A stretch of 64,000 bases of DNA, taken from NCBI GenBank assembly GCA_025517425.1, contig JAOPJY010000001.1, forward strand, positions 1,288,217 through 1,352,216. Direction: 5' to 3'. Of this stretch, positions 36,236 to 45,324 are shown in pieces. The notes beneath the pieces were generated by a model. The model made no database searches. It was given only the letters and a program-made list of their open reading frames with translations, and was not told where the DNA came from. Every line of letters begins with the position of its first letter. Position 1 is the first letter of the stretch. Both the position numbers and the translations under genes were made by a program. This DNA is from Halobacteria archaeon AArc-dxtr1. Its GTDB lineage: Archaea > Halobacteriota > Halobacteria > Halobacteriales > Natrialbaceae.

Positions 36236-38404
36236 TCACTCCTCGACGATCCTGCTCCCGCCCGGCGGCAGGAAGTGCTGGATACGGTCCGGGCTGGCGA
36301 TCTTTCGGACGAACGATTCGTCTGCGAACCGGTCCCGGAACTGGCGGTACATTCGCTTCGCGGCGTCGCCCTGGGCGTACCGGCCGGGTTCGACTGCGAT
36401 GGTCGTCTCGGCCCGGCCCTCGATAGCACTCGGCGGACCGCCGATGACGCGGGTGTAAGGCTCACACTGGATGCCGACGGCGACGCCGACCGGCGTGTCG
36501 TCGTAGTAGGTTCGGTCGCCCCGAATTGCGAAGCCACCTTTCTCCAAGTACTCCCCGCTCTCGGGGGTCTTGGTCACCTGATCGGAGTCGACGGCGTAGA
36601 CGTCGCCCGCGTACCGGCCGTCTTTCCAAACTGAGGCGTAGGAGACGGCGAACTGGGCAGCCTCCTCGATGCTCGACGCCGGGAGTTCGATATCCGACGA
36701 GGAGGCCTCGCTCGGATCGGTCGCCTTCAGGACGGTGACGGGGCCGCCGTGAGCCTGCGTGTGGAGCACTTTGTCGCCCGGTTCGAGATACTTCTTGACC
36801 AGTTCCTCGTTCTGGTCTGCGTTGCGCCCGCCGATGACGAGGTAGCCGTCGCTCGTGTGGAACCAGCGGAACCGATCGAACCAGGGCTCGTTCTCACGGA
36901 TCGGGATAGAGGGTGCAGCGAGCCAGTCTCGCTCGTCGGCTTCGGCAGCCTCGTCGACCTCGTCGGTCTCGTCAGCACTGTCGTCGGCCTCCCACTCGTC
37001 TCGGCGGCGCTCGATTTCGGCGAGCTGCTCGCGAGTGTCCTCGATGGCCGCGAGTGCCCCCTCTTTCTTCTCGGCGATCCGCTTTGCCTCGGTGTAGAGC
37101 CGATCTGCGTTCTTCTCGACGCCGTCGCGGGCCAGCAGCTCGATCTGTTCACCCTCGACGTCGACGGTGACCGTCCCCTCGCTGCCGTCGACGTCGACGA
37201 CCGCCTCGGCGGCCTCGATACCGCGCTCTGTGCCCTCCTCGAAGCGCGCTTCGATCTCGTCCCAGGGGCGGTCCTGCTCGCGGGCCGCCTGGACGGTCGT
37301 CAGGATCTCGTCAACCAGGCCGTAGTTGGCGTACAGCAACTCGGCCTGCTCGCGCTGTGCTTGGGCCTGCTGTTCGAAGCCCTCGATGGCGCCCTCCTGC
37401 TGGTCGATGATGCGCTCGTGTTTGGCGATCTGTTCCTCGAAGTCTGGGCGCTGGTCGGTCGGGTCCGGCTCGCCGTCGTCCAGATCGAGCCGGAAGAAGT
37501 ACTCGTCGAGAGCGGCGGTGAAGCTCTCGAAGGGATCGGCCGCCAGTTCGGCGTGTTCCTCGAGCGGGAAGGGAGTGACGTCGACGACGCGGTCAGGGGT
37601 CGAGTCGGTCCCCGCTTCGCCCGCATCCTCTCCGTTCGCCCCCTCTCCGTCCGCCGACTCGAAATACAACCGCGGCTCGACGGCGCCGGTCCGAATGTCG
37701 ATTGCGAGGCGCTCGATCGCGCCGTAGAGGCGGTCGTAGACGTCCTCGTCGGCGTCGGCGATCTCCATCGCCTTCTCGACGCCGGCGCGGGTACATACCT
37801 CCTCGGCGTAGAGCCCGCCGAAGTTGAGTTGGGTCGCGAGCGTCCGGACCACGTCGCTGTCGGACTCGTCCATCTCGTGGTCGAACACCTCTCGGGAGAT
37901 CGTAAGGGGGTTCGTCCGGCTGTCGGGGAACTCGTAGCGCGAGCCCGGAACGACGGTCCGCGATTTGAGGCGAACCGTCTCCAGACAGTCGATCACCTCG
38001 TACTCGCCGTCGGTGACGGCGACGTTCCCCTGGCCGAACAGTTCGACGATGATTCTCGTGGTACCGTCGTCGCGCTCGAAGACGAACTCGAGAATGCGGT
38101 CGAACTCGAACTGCTCGACGCCGACGAAGTCGGCGCCCGAGAGTCGATTTCTGAGCATCATCGCAAACTGAGGCGGCCGCCCCGGCGCGTCGGGGATGCG
38201 CTCGGGGGCGACCAGGTGGGCGCGCTTGACCTCGCCAACCTCACAGACGAGTTCCATCCGCCCGCGGTCAAAGTCCCGCATCTTCAGCCGCAGGAGATCG
38301 TCGCCGTAGAGATAGGCCTTGTCGACTTTCGCCCCCTCGTAGGCACCCAGTTCGCGGACGAGGGCGGCGAGGTCGACGCTGGTCAGTTCCCGCTTCGGAT
38401 CCAT
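36236..38404 (-). CDS. rqcH: Ribosome rescue factor RqcH (NFACT protein)
   Basis: The 722-residue protein starts with an NFACT-N domain (MDPKRELTSVDLAALVRELGAYE, with KVDKAYLYGDDLLRLKM), a central coiled coil of about 200 residues, and an NFACT-R domain containing ENEPWFDRFRWFHTSDGYLVIGGRNADQNEELVKKYL (around positions 550-590) with HTQAHGGPVTVLK. RqcH and its eukaryotic relative NEMF bind 50S-peptidyl-tRNA complexes and can add C-terminal tails. ATG 38404 fits the family start; the frame to 38476 adds a non-family leader. Two genes away lies pelA. Confidence 0.92.
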   Translation of the reverse strand: MDPKRELTSVDLAALVRELGAYEGAKVDKAYLYGDDLLRLKMRDFDRGRMELVCEVGEVKRAHLVAPERIPDAPGRPPQFAMMLRNRLSGADFVGVEQFEFDRILEFVFERDDGTTRIIVELFGQGNVAVTDGEYEVIDCLETVRLKSRTVVPGSRYEFPDSRTNPLTISREVFDHEMDESDSDVVRTLATQLNFGGLYAEEVCTRAGVEKAMEIADADEDVYDRLYGAIERLAIDIRTGAVEPRLYFESADGEGANGEDAGEAGTDSTPDRVVDVTPFPLEEHAELAADPFESFTAALDEYFFRLDLDDGEPDPTDQRPDFEEQIAKHERIIDQQEGAIEGFEQQAQAQREQAELLYANYGLVDEILTTVQAAREQDRPWDEIEARFEEGTERGIEAAEAVVDVDGSEGTVTVDVEGEQIELLARDGVEKNADRLYTEAKRIAEKKEGALAAIEDTREQLAEIERRRDEWEADDSADETDEVDEAAEADERDWLAAPSIPIRENEPWFDRFRWFHTSDGYLVIGGRNADQNEELVKKYLEPGDKVLHTQAHGGPVTVLKATDPSEASSSDIELPASSIEEAAQFAVSYASVWKDGRYAGDVYAVDSDQVTKTPESGEYLEKGGFAIRGDRTYYDDTPVGVAVGIQCEPYTRVIGGPPSAIEGRAETTIAVEPGRYAQGDAAKRMYRQFRDRFADESFVRKIASPDRIQHFLPPGGSRIVEE

Positions 38405-38584
38405 ACCCACACCTGCCCGGGCCGTCCCAAAAGGCGTGTCGTTCCGGAAGGGCGCCGTTCGGCGACGGCCGTCCAACCGCTGACGACCGAATCGAGAGCA
38501 ACGGGAGCCGAGTCGAACGGGGCAGTTTCCGAGCCAGTAACGGCGACCGCCCCTTTATCACCACTCCGGACGCGTTCGAAATCG

Positions 38585-39412
38585 ATGACGTCCGCAGAGT
38601 CTCCGAGTCGGGGGGTTCGAGGCGGGATCGGCGACGCCGTCGGGGTCGTCGCAGAGGGCCAAACGTACAAAAATCTGCTCTACCTCGCGCTCGCGTTTCC
38701 GCTGGCGATGATCTACTCGATGCTCCTCATGCTCGGGTTCATGTTCGGCGCGTTCCTCTCGATCGCCCTCGTCGGGATCGCCGTGTTGATCGCGACGGTA
38801 CTTGGCTCCCGGCTGCTCGCGGGCGCAGAGCGCTGGCTCGCGAACGCCTTGTTGGGTCTCGACCTGAAACGGTCGGCGGACGTCTATTCGGCCGACCAGA
38901 CCGGGCTATGGGCTACCGTTCGGGCGTACCTCGAAGCGAAGTCGACGTGGCAGGGACTGGGCTTTCTCATGCTGAAGTTCTGGGTCGCCCTCACCGCGTT
39001 TATCCTGCTCTTCCTGTTCGCCAGTGTGCTGTCGCTCGTGACCGCGCCGTTACGATACCCACACGAGGTGGAGTTTATCACGGTCAACGACCAGCCGATC
39101 GTCTGGACAATCGACACGCTGCCGGAGGCGCTGCTCGCGGTACCGATCGGACTCGGCCTCGGGCTCGCCTTTTTGCACCTGTTGAACGGGTTCGCCCACG
39201 TCTGTAAGCGGATGGCAGTCGCATTGCTCGGTGAGCCGGCGTCGTCCAAGGACGCTTCAGGACCGACCGACGGGGCGCCGCCGTCCGGGGGTGATTCAGA
39301 CTACACCGAGACGAAGTCGGTGTCAGAAAGCGAGCCGACAGCGGCCGAGACGGAATCGACGGCCAAAATCGGTCCGGAGTCGGTCGGGGCGAGCCGCAGT
39401 CGCAAGGCCTAA
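38585..39412 (+). CDS. Membrane protein of putative sensor-domain type
   Basis: The 275-residue protein resembles the bacterial/archaeal 'putative sensor' domain: GVVAEGQTYKNLLYLALAFPLAMIYSML at the start, a second hydrophobic stretch and paired C-terminal helices (FWVALTAFILLFLFASVLSL, and LLAVPIGLGLGLAFLHLLN). The family often accompanies histidine kinases, but no kinase is fused here. The C-terminal tail is Ser/Thr/Glu-rich and probably disordered. No partner gene is evident. Confidence 0.7.
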   Translation: MTSAESPSRGVRGGIGDAVGVVAEGQTYKNLLYLALAFPLAMIYSMLLMLGFMFGAFLSIALVGIAVLIATVLGSRLLAGAERWLANALLGLDLKRSADVYSADQTGLWATVRAYLEAKSTWQGLGFLMLKFWVALTAFILLFLFASVLSLVTAPLRYPHEVEFITVNDQPIVWTIDTLPEALLAVPIGLGLGLAFLHLLNGFAHVCKRMAVALLGEPASSKDASGPTDGAPPSGGDSDYTETKSVSESEPTAAETESTAKIGPESVGASRSRKA

Positions 39413-39437
39413 TCCACATACCCTCCTCCACCGAGAC

Positions 39438-39494
39438 ATGCAACGCGCGCCGGAAGCGCCAGCGAACCGCCGTCGTACCGGAGGGCTGCGATGA
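39438..39494 (+). CDS. Candidate 18-residue leader ORF
   Basis: An ATG at 39438 opens an 18-codon frame (MQRAPEAPANRRRTGGLR) whose stop codon overlaps the next gene's start as ATGA. This is the arrangement of translational coupling. The peptide is basic and has no homology that can be named. It is a weak candidate; it may only be spacer sequence. Confidence 0.25.
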   Translation: MQRAPEAPANRRRTGGLR

Positions 39495-40135
39495 GCGCGG
39501 AGACCGCAAGCTGGGACGACGTCGCCCGCCTCCCGTCGTTTCTCGAGCGCCTGGCCGAAGCGGGCGGGATCTCGATCCGAGACCTCGCCGGAGAGCTCGA
39601 CCTGGGAATCGACGTCGGCGGCGTCGTCTACCACGACCGTGGGATTAGAGTCCCGGCTCACGACGTCACGCTCTTCGACGAACCCCGCGGCTCGCGGGGC
39701 GTCCCCGCGTTCGGCGTCGAGGTCGACACCGTCGGCCCGCGCCACGCCTGGGCGGCGTTCGACGCGAGCCACAACTGGGACGTCTACCGGCTGCGCTCCG
39801 AGGACGTGGCGGCGGTCGCCTGGATGAGCGACGGCGAGTTCGACGCCGAGGAGGCCGAGTACTTCAGCTCGAAGGCCGAGGCCGTCCAGGCGGGGCAGTT
39901 CTCCTTCGGCGTCTTCGTTCCCGACCGGTCGGACTGGGAGAGCCAGGCCCGAAGCCTCAACGCGACCAAGTCGCCCGCGTTCCTCCAGCACGAAGACGGG
40001 ACGACGACGTATCCGCGAACCCAGTCTGAGTTCTACGAGTACGTCGGTTCGACGCCCGAGGAGTTCCGGCTCTCGGCGGGCGGCGCGCCGACGTACCTGG
40101 GCGTGCTCGAACTCGTGGCGACAGTCGCGGACTGA
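39491..40135 (+). CDS. Conserved haloarchaeal protein of unknown function
   Basis: The 214-residue protein starts MSAETASWDDVARLPSFLERLAEAGGI and contains IRDLAGELDLGIDVGGVVYHDRGI and FGVFVPDRSDWESQARSLNATK. It is acidic, mixed alpha/beta and lacks known motifs. A GGAGGG sequence at 39480-39485, 6-11 bases before the ATG, looks like a ribosome binding site. Start is also coupled to an 18-codon upstream ORF. No function is known. Confidence 0.7.
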   Translation: MSAETASWDDVARLPSFLERLAEAGGISIRDLAGELDLGIDVGGVVYHDRGIRVPAHDVTLFDEPRGSRGVPAFGVEVDTVGPRHAWAAFDASHNWDVYRLRSEDVAAVAWMSDGEFDAEEAEYFSSKAEAVQAGQFSFGVFVPDRSDWESQARSLNATKSPAFLQHEDGTTTYPRTQSEFYEYVGSTPEEFRLSAGGAPTYLGVLELVATVAD

Positions 40136-40232
40136 GCCGCGATTGGGCGAAGCGACAGCCGACGGCGACGGGAGATCACCTTGCGAAGATAGTGCGAACG
40201 CTTATCAAGCGAGGGGTAGTTTCATCCACACT

Positions 40233-40370
40233 ATGGAACTGGGTGAGTTTCTCGAAGGCGGTGAGCTGACCTGGCGGCAAGCCGCGATCATCGCCTTCAC
40301 CTTTCTCGGGTTGGTGATCCTGGCCGGTTTTCTGCTGGTCCTGTTCAGCGATCTGTTCAGAGTAGTCTAG
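40233..40370 (+). CDS. 45-residue single-pass membrane protein
   Basis: The protein begins MELGEFLEGGELTWRQAAIIA and continues as one hydrophobic helix (about residues 17-38) ending in LFSDLFRVV. It has no soluble domain. GCTTATCA at about 40200-40206, about 30 bases upstream, is a TATA-like element, so leaderless expression is plausible. Such small membrane proteins are common in haloarchaea and of unknown role. Confidence 0.55.
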   Translation: MELGEFLEGGELTWRQAAIIAFTFLGLVILAGFLLVLFSDLFRVV

Positions 40371-40431
40371 CAGCCGACAAAACCAAGCCGGTGTCGACCT
40401 CCAGCAGGGGGTCGTCGCCAGCGAGGGCGTC

Positions 40432-42144
40432 TTAGCGAAGGGACTTGCTCACGTACGGCCCGTCCTGGTGGTAGCCGAGCTTCTCGCGGTAGTACTCACG
40501 GGCACCGATCCCCGAGATGACGCTCAGCTTATCGTACCCCGCGTCGGCAGCCATCTCTTCGGCTTGTCCGATGAGTCGACGCCCGTACCCCTGGTGTTGG
40601 TGCTGCGCATCGGATCCCGAATCGCCCATCGCGACCTCCGAGCCGTAGACGTGGAGTTCGCGAACCAGCGCGGCGTTTTCGAGTTCGTCTCTGGCCGGAC
40701 CTACGTCGGACCAGTCCGATGAGGATCGCCCGGCTGCGCCGGCCTCACCGCCGGGGAACCGGAGTCGGCAGAAGCCGATCAGGAGGTCCTGCTCGAAGTC
40801 CTCGAACGAGATGAAGTGTTCCGTCCCGCCACAGGCCTCGTAGGTCATGACATCAAGCTCTATCTCGTCAGGTTCGGCGTCGTTCATGCCGACCTCGCGA
40901 CAGCGGATACACTCGCAGGACCAGCCGTGTTCGTCCATCCGCTTCCGGGCGAGCTGGCGGAGATTCGACTTCCAGACGCCGGCGTCGATGAAGTCCGCGG
41001 GAATGTCTCGCTGGACACGCTGGAGGCGCGTATAGCGCGGAATCATGTCCTTGATTTCGGCGATTAGCTCGGCGGCTTCCTCGTTTTCGAGGGGATCGAA
41101 CTCTCCCTTGTGCCACCAGTCGTAGGTGGCGGTGTCGCGGACGATCAGCATCGGGTAGATTTTGAGGTAGTCAGGTTTCCACTGCTCTTGCTCGAAGATG
41201 CGCCGGAAGTCCTCGAGACACATTTCTGTGCTCATCCCGGGCTGGCCGGGCATCATGTGGAAGCCGACCTTGAACGCGGCGTCGCGCAGCCGCCGGTTGG
41301 CGTCGATCGAGTCCTGCGTGCCGTGGCCGCGGTGCATCTCCCGATTGATGCGCTCGTAGGTCGTCTGGACGCCGACCTCGACTTTCGTCCCGCCCAGGTC
41401 GAGCATCCGATCGATCTGCTCGGGATCACACCAGTCGGGTTTCGTCTCGAAGGTGGTCCCGATGTTGCGGATATCCGCCGTCTCGTTTTCGGCGATAACG
41501 TCCTCAACGTACGTCCAGTCGTACTCCGCGGGATCCTGTGCGAAGCTCTCGCCCTCGGCAGGTTCGGGCTCTTTGTCGACGTCGTACTCGTTCATCGCCT
41601 CCAGGGCGCGCTTGACGAACCACTCCTGGTAGTCGTGCGATCGGGCGGTCATCGTCCCGCCCATCAGGATCAGTTCGACCTTGTCGACCGGGTGGCCGAT
41701 CTCTCGAAGCTGCTCCAGTCGCAACGTCACCTGGCCGTAGGGATCGTAATCGTTCTGGACGCCGCGAGCCGCGGCGGGCTCCTCGCCCGTGTAGCTCTGC
41801 GAGGACGAAAATTCGGAGTCGGGACCGCCGGGACAGTAGAGACACTTCCCGTGGGGACAGCGCTCCGGGGAGGTCATGATCGCGACCGGCGAGACGCCCG
41901 ACGCGGTGCGGACCGGCTTGCGCCGAAGCACCGGCTCTAACACCTCGCGGTGCTCTTCGCCGGCGTGGTCGAGCAGCTCGGAGTTCTTGGGCACCTTCGG
42001 CGCCGAGTGCTCCGAACAGGCCTCGAGTTTCGCTTTCTCGACCTCGTCGCGTTCGATCTCGCCCGCGAGAATTCGCTCGACTATCGTCTCACAGACCGCT
42101 TCGAACGCGTCGGTTTCGGTCGGTTCGGGCGTCTCGGTACTCAC
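40432..42144 (-). CDS. elp3: tRNA uridine(34) modification enzyme Elp3 (radical SAM/GNAT)
   Basis: The 570-residue protein carries the Elp3 order: a radical-SAM cluster CPHGKCLYCPGG, GTTFETKPDWCDPEQIDRML (positions about 245-265), the domain with EQVQTT-like VEVGVQTTYERINREMHRGH, and a C-terminal GNAT domain HQHQGYGRRLIGQAEEMAADAGYD with SGIGAREYYREKLGYHQDGPYVSKSL. It starts 5-carboxymethyl modification of wobble uridines. GTG 42144 is chosen because a TATA box lies about 28 bases upstream and longer frames to 42366 lack family sequence. Confidence 0.93.
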   Translation of the reverse strand: MSTETPEPTETDAFEAVCETIVERILAGEIERDEVEKAKLEACSEHSAPKVPKNSELLDHAGEEHREVLEPVLRRKPVRTASGVSPVAIMTSPERCPHGKCLYCPGGPDSEFSSSQSYTGEEPAAARGVQNDYDPYGQVTLRLEQLREIGHPVDKVELILMGGTMTARSHDYQEWFVKRALEAMNEYDVDKEPEPAEGESFAQDPAEYDWTYVEDVIAENETADIRNIGTTFETKPDWCDPEQIDRMLDLGGTKVEVGVQTTYERINREMHRGHGTQDSIDANRRLRDAAFKVGFHMMPGQPGMSTEMCLEDFRRIFEQEQWKPDYLKIYPMLIVRDTATYDWWHKGEFDPLENEEAAELIAEIKDMIPRYTRLQRVQRDIPADFIDAGVWKSNLRQLARKRMDEHGWSCECIRCREVGMNDAEPDEIELDVMTYEACGGTEHFISFEDFEQDLLIGFCRLRFPGGEAGAAGRSSSDWSDVGPARDELENAALVRELHVYGSEVAMGDSGSDAQHQHQGYGRRLIGQAEEMAADAGYDKLSVISGIGAREYYREKLGYHQDGPYVSKSLR

Positions 42145-42168
42145 TACTCCGTTTTGGACGCGCGTCGC

Positions 42169-42176
42169 GAATAAGC
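42169..42176 (-). promoter_or_regulatory. TATA box of elp3
   Basis: The minus strand reads GCTTATTC, centred about 28 bases before GTG 42144, predicting a leaderless transcript. This supports the GTG start. Confidence 0.6.
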
Positions 42177-42680
42177 GTGTCGGACTCGCAAACCGCGGAT
42201 GTGGTGGAAGGATCGTGACTCTCGACGTGATCTCAGCGGTGTTCGCTGGGGAGAGCGAAACTCCCCCACCACCCGTTGACAGGAGAGGAACGCAGTGGCC
42301 GGAAACACACCTCTGCCAACCAGCATTGGATACCGTTGCCAGAGATAGTTTAGTTAGAGAGCACATAATTAATAGTTCACCTCCATTATTTTCTACTATT
42401 CACAATACCATACAACAATTATTGAGGCCCAGATAGGAATAGTCGATGACCACGAAAAAGCCTAACCGACCATAGAACAACCAAAGACGGGTTTAGATCA
42501 AATTTTGGCACTACGATAACGCAATAAATAAGTCAGAATATGATCAGATGGTGCGCCCCAGTTATGTGCGTTTCTAACACATCTATTTCAACTATTGAAA
42601 ATTAGATGGTTCCAAGACATGTCCTCATAGAGAGCAATCGGTATCATTATTATCCAATGTGTATATTTATAATAATCGTG
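42177..42680. other. AT-rich divergent region between elp3 and ppsA
   Basis: This stretch of about 500 bases has no credible gene. Its right part, about 42345-42680, is clearly richer in A and T than its surroundings. It holds a dyad at 42580-42608 and the ppsA promoter; TATTATCC at about 42646-42653 and TATTTATA at about 42664-42671 are both possible TATA boxes. A possible open start at 42606 for ppsA would read through this stretch, but it lacks family residues. Confidence 0.5.
42580..42608. promoter_or_regulatory. Candidate operator (dyad) before ppsA
   Basis: CATCTATTTCAA and TTGAAA-AT-TAGATG form near-perfect inverted arms around CTA, with one 2-base bulge. It begins about 100 bases before the ppsA ATG. 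A binding protein for a gluconeogenic gene would be a natural guess, but none can be named from the sequence; no TACT-N7/8-GAGTA motif (Halobacterium TrmB type) was seen. Confidence 0.4.
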
Positions 42681-44981
42681 ATGGCTGTCGTCTGGCTAGA
42701 AGAGGTTAGTGGAGATGAGCTAAACCGAGTCGGGGGGAAAGGCGCGTCGCTCGGTGAACTGACATCCGCAGCGCTTCCCGTTCCGCCTGGGTTCGTCGTG
42801 ACTACTGACGCCTACCGGTCGTTCATCCAGGCCGCAGAGATCAGCGAGGAGTTACACACAGCTATCGACGTCGACACCACGGACCCGTCCGAACTTGCAG
42901 CGGCTGCCGAGCGAGCACAAGAGCTGATTCGCAAGACGCCAGTTCCGGCGGAGATCCGGACAGCACTGCGCTCTGCCTACCACGAGATCGGTGGTGGGGA
43001 GGCGTTCGTGGCCGTTCGATCGTCGGCGACGGCCGAAGACCTTCCCGATGCGTCGTTTGCCGGCCAACAGGAGACGTTTCTGAACGTCACAGAAGAGAGC
43101 CTGCTCGATCGCGTTCGGGCGTGTTGGGCGTCGCTTTTCACACAGCGGGCACTCTACTACCGCAAGGAGTTCGGCTTCGATCACGAGGATGTCGCCATCG
43201 CAGTCGTCGTCCAGGAGATGGTCGCAGCGGAGAAATCCGGCGTGCTATTTACGGCCGACCCGACGACCGGAGCGAAACGGACGATTATCGAGGCGGCGTG
43301 GGGGCTCGGTGAGGCCGTGGTCTCCGGGGCCGTCTCGCCGGATAACTACTCGGTCTCACCGTCCGGTGAGATCGACGCGACCATCGCCGAAAAGCGTGTC
43401 ATGCACGTCAAAGACGAGACGAGTGGTGAGACAGTTGAACGGACAGTTCCGGACGAAAAACGCAACCGCCGGGTCTTATCGGATAATGAGATCGAGACGC
43501 TGGTCGCTCTCGGTGAGCAGATCGAGAACCACTACGACAGTCCCCAGGACGTCGAGTGGGCAATCGCCGATGGGGAGACGTACCTCTTACAATCCCGACC
43601 GATCACGACGACCGACGACGAAGACGTTGGGAAAGCGAACTCGACTGACGGCGACGGCGACAGGGAAGCGAGCACCGATTCACGCTCGACCGACGACGGG
43701 ACGGCCCAGGACAGTCTCGTCGACGGGTTGGGGTCGAGTCCCGGAACGGCAAGCGGCCCGGTCAGGATTATCCGGAAGCTTCACGACCTCGATCGGGTCG
43801 AAACCGGAGATATCATCGTCACGAAGATGACGATGCCCGATATGGTTCCGGCGATGAAGCGCGCGTCAGGGATCGTGACTGACGAGGGTGGGATGACCAG
43901 CCACGCGGCGATCGTGGCCCGCGAGCTCGGCGTTCCGGCGGTCGTCGGGACGAGCGATGCGACGGCAACGCTCGACGACGGCCAACCGGTGTCGATCGAC
44001 GGTCGAAAGGGGACAGTACTGCCGGGGCAGACGGAGACAGAATCCGAACGGGAAGAGACGGCCGATCCGAATCGCCCGGAGGCTACGGCCAGGCCAATGA
44101 CGGGGACGAAAGTGCTGGTGAATCTCTCGATCCCCGAGGCGGCCGAACGCGCAGCAGCGACGGGTGCCGACGGCGTCGGCCTCCTTCGCATGGAGCACAT
44201 GGTCCTCCTGTTGAACCAGGCCCCGGAGCGGTACGTCGAGCAACACGGCGCCGACGCCTACGTTGCCGAGCTCTGTCAGGGGATCAGCCGCGTCGCCGAC
44301 GCGTTCTACCCCCGACCGGTTCGGGTCCGCACCCTCGATGCACCCACGGACGAGTTTCGGCAACTCGACGGCGGCGAGGACGAACCCCACGAACACAACC
44401 CGATGCTCGGCTACCGCGGTATTCGACGGTCGCTCGACCGGCCGGACATGTTCGAACACCAGCTCGCTGCGTTCAGTCGTCTCTACGAGATGGGCTACGA
44501 TAACGTCGAGATCATGTTTCCGCTGGTCAACGACGCGGACGACGTTCGTGGAGCCAAGCGCCTGCTCGAGCGGGCCGGGATCGATCCCGGGAAGCGCCGG
44601 TGGGGTGTGATGATCGAGACGCCGGCCGCGGCCGTGATGACCAAAGAGGTAGTCCAGACCGGCACCGATTTCGTCTCGTTCGGGACGAACGATCTCACCC
44701 AGTACACGCTCGCAGTCGACCGGAACAACGAACACGTCGCTGATCGCTTCGACGAACTCCACCCCGCAGTCCTGAGACTGATCGGCGACGCGATCGCGAC
44801 CTGCCGCGAGCACGACGTCGAGACGAGTATCTGTGGGCAGGCCGGATCGAAACCCGAGATGATCCGGTTTCTCGTCGAAGAAGGGATTAGTTCGATATCG
44901 GCAAACGTCGATGCCGTCACCGAGGTGCAAAACGAAACGAAACGTGTCGAGCAGCGGCTCCTCTTGGAGTCAGTGCGCTAG
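42681..44981 (+). CDS. ppsA: Phosphoenolpyruvate synthase
   Basis: The 766-residue enzyme makes phosphoenolpyruvate from pyruvate and ATP. It has GGKGASLGELT, an ATP-grasp domain (VRSSATAEDLPDASFAGQQE, then LLQSRPITT), a mobile His domain (DEGGMTSHAAIVARELGVPAVVG, with the phospho-acceptor His) and a PEP-binding barrel containing the catalytic Cys (TSICGQAGSKPE). ATG 42681 is chosen because MAVVWLEEVSGDELN is the family start; the upstream in-frame Met at 42606 lies in AT-rich spacer. Followed by an IclR remnant. Confidence 0.95.
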   Translation: MAVVWLEEVSGDELNRVGGKGASLGELTSAALPVPPGFVVTTDAYRSFIQAAEISEELHTAIDVDTTDPSELAAAAERAQELIRKTPVPAEIRTALRSAYHEIGGGEAFVAVRSSATAEDLPDASFAGQQETFLNVTEESLLDRVRACWASLFTQRALYYRKEFGFDHEDVAIAVVVQEMVAAEKSGVLFTADPTTGAKRTIIEAAWGLGEAVVSGAVSPDNYSVSPSGEIDATIAEKRVMHVKDETSGETVERTVPDEKRNRRVLSDNEIETLVALGEQIENHYDSPQDVEWAIADGETYLLQSRPITTTDDEDVGKANSTDGDGDREASTDSRSTDDGTAQDSLVDGLGSSPGTASGPVRIIRKLHDLDRVETGDIIVTKMTMPDMVPAMKRASGIVTDEGGMTSHAAIVARELGVPAVVGTSDATATLDDGQPVSIDGRKGTVLPGQTETESEREETADPNRPEATARPMTGTKVLVNLSIPEAAERAAATGADGVGLLRMEHMVLLLNQAPERYVEQHGADAYVAELCQGISRVADAFYPRPVRVRTLDAPTDEFRQLDGGEDEPHEHNPMLGYRGIRRSLDRPDMFEHQLAAFSRLYEMGYDNVEIMFPLVNDADDVRGAKRLLERAGIDPGKRRWGVMIETPAAAVMTKEVVQTGTDFVSFGTNDLTQYTLAVDRNNEHVADRFDELHPAVLRLIGDAIATCREHDVETSICGQAGSKPEMIRFLVEEGISSISANVDAVTEVQNETKRVEQRLLLESVR

Positions 44982-45000
44982 ACGGAAAAGCGATCCTCGC

Positions 45001-45324
45001 TCACCTACCCAAGGTCGCGTCGAGGCGATCCTCGAACACCACGGCACGCCAGAGGTGACCGAGAGCACGGTGACCAGCCGCGAGCAACTCTACGATGAAC
45101 TCGAGACGATCTGGCAGCGAGGGTACGCGAAAGACAACGGTGAACGCGTAGAAGGCATGCGATGTATCGGTGCTCCGATTCTCGATTCGAGTGGCGACAT
45201 TCTCGGTGCTCTGAGCGTCTCCGGGCCGATGAGCCGCCTCGAGGGCGAGAGCTTCGAACGGGAGATTCCGAAAGCCGTGCTGAGTGCGGCGAACGTCATC
45301 GAGGTCAACATGGCCCACGCGTAG
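45001..45324 (+). pseudogene. Remnant of an IclR-family regulator gene (C-terminal half)
   Basis: The 108 codons before the stop read GRVEAILEHHGTPEVTESTV, REQLYDELETIWQRGYAKDN, then VEGMRCIGAPILDSSGDILGALSVSGP and ANVIEVNMA. That is the C-terminal effector half of a haloarchaeal IclR regulator. The DNA-binding half and start codon are absent: upstream in this frame lies only ppsA C-terminal shadow. It begins about 20 bases after the ppsA stop, so a deletion or rearrangement is likely. Start of homology is approximate. Confidence 0.75.

Noticed and set aside
36749-38584. Long upstream extension of the sensor-like protein frame
   Set aside because: It overlaps the whole rqcH gene antisense; the credible start is ATG 38585, which begins the membrane domain.
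40730-40742. CCGGC-TGC-GCCGG palindrome in elp3
   Set aside because: Arms of only five bases with a 3-base loop occur by chance in GC-rich DNA; not counted with the stronger hairpins.
42606-42680. Longer start for ppsA
   Set aside because: The extra 25 residues are AT-rich spacer translation and not part of the enzyme family start.
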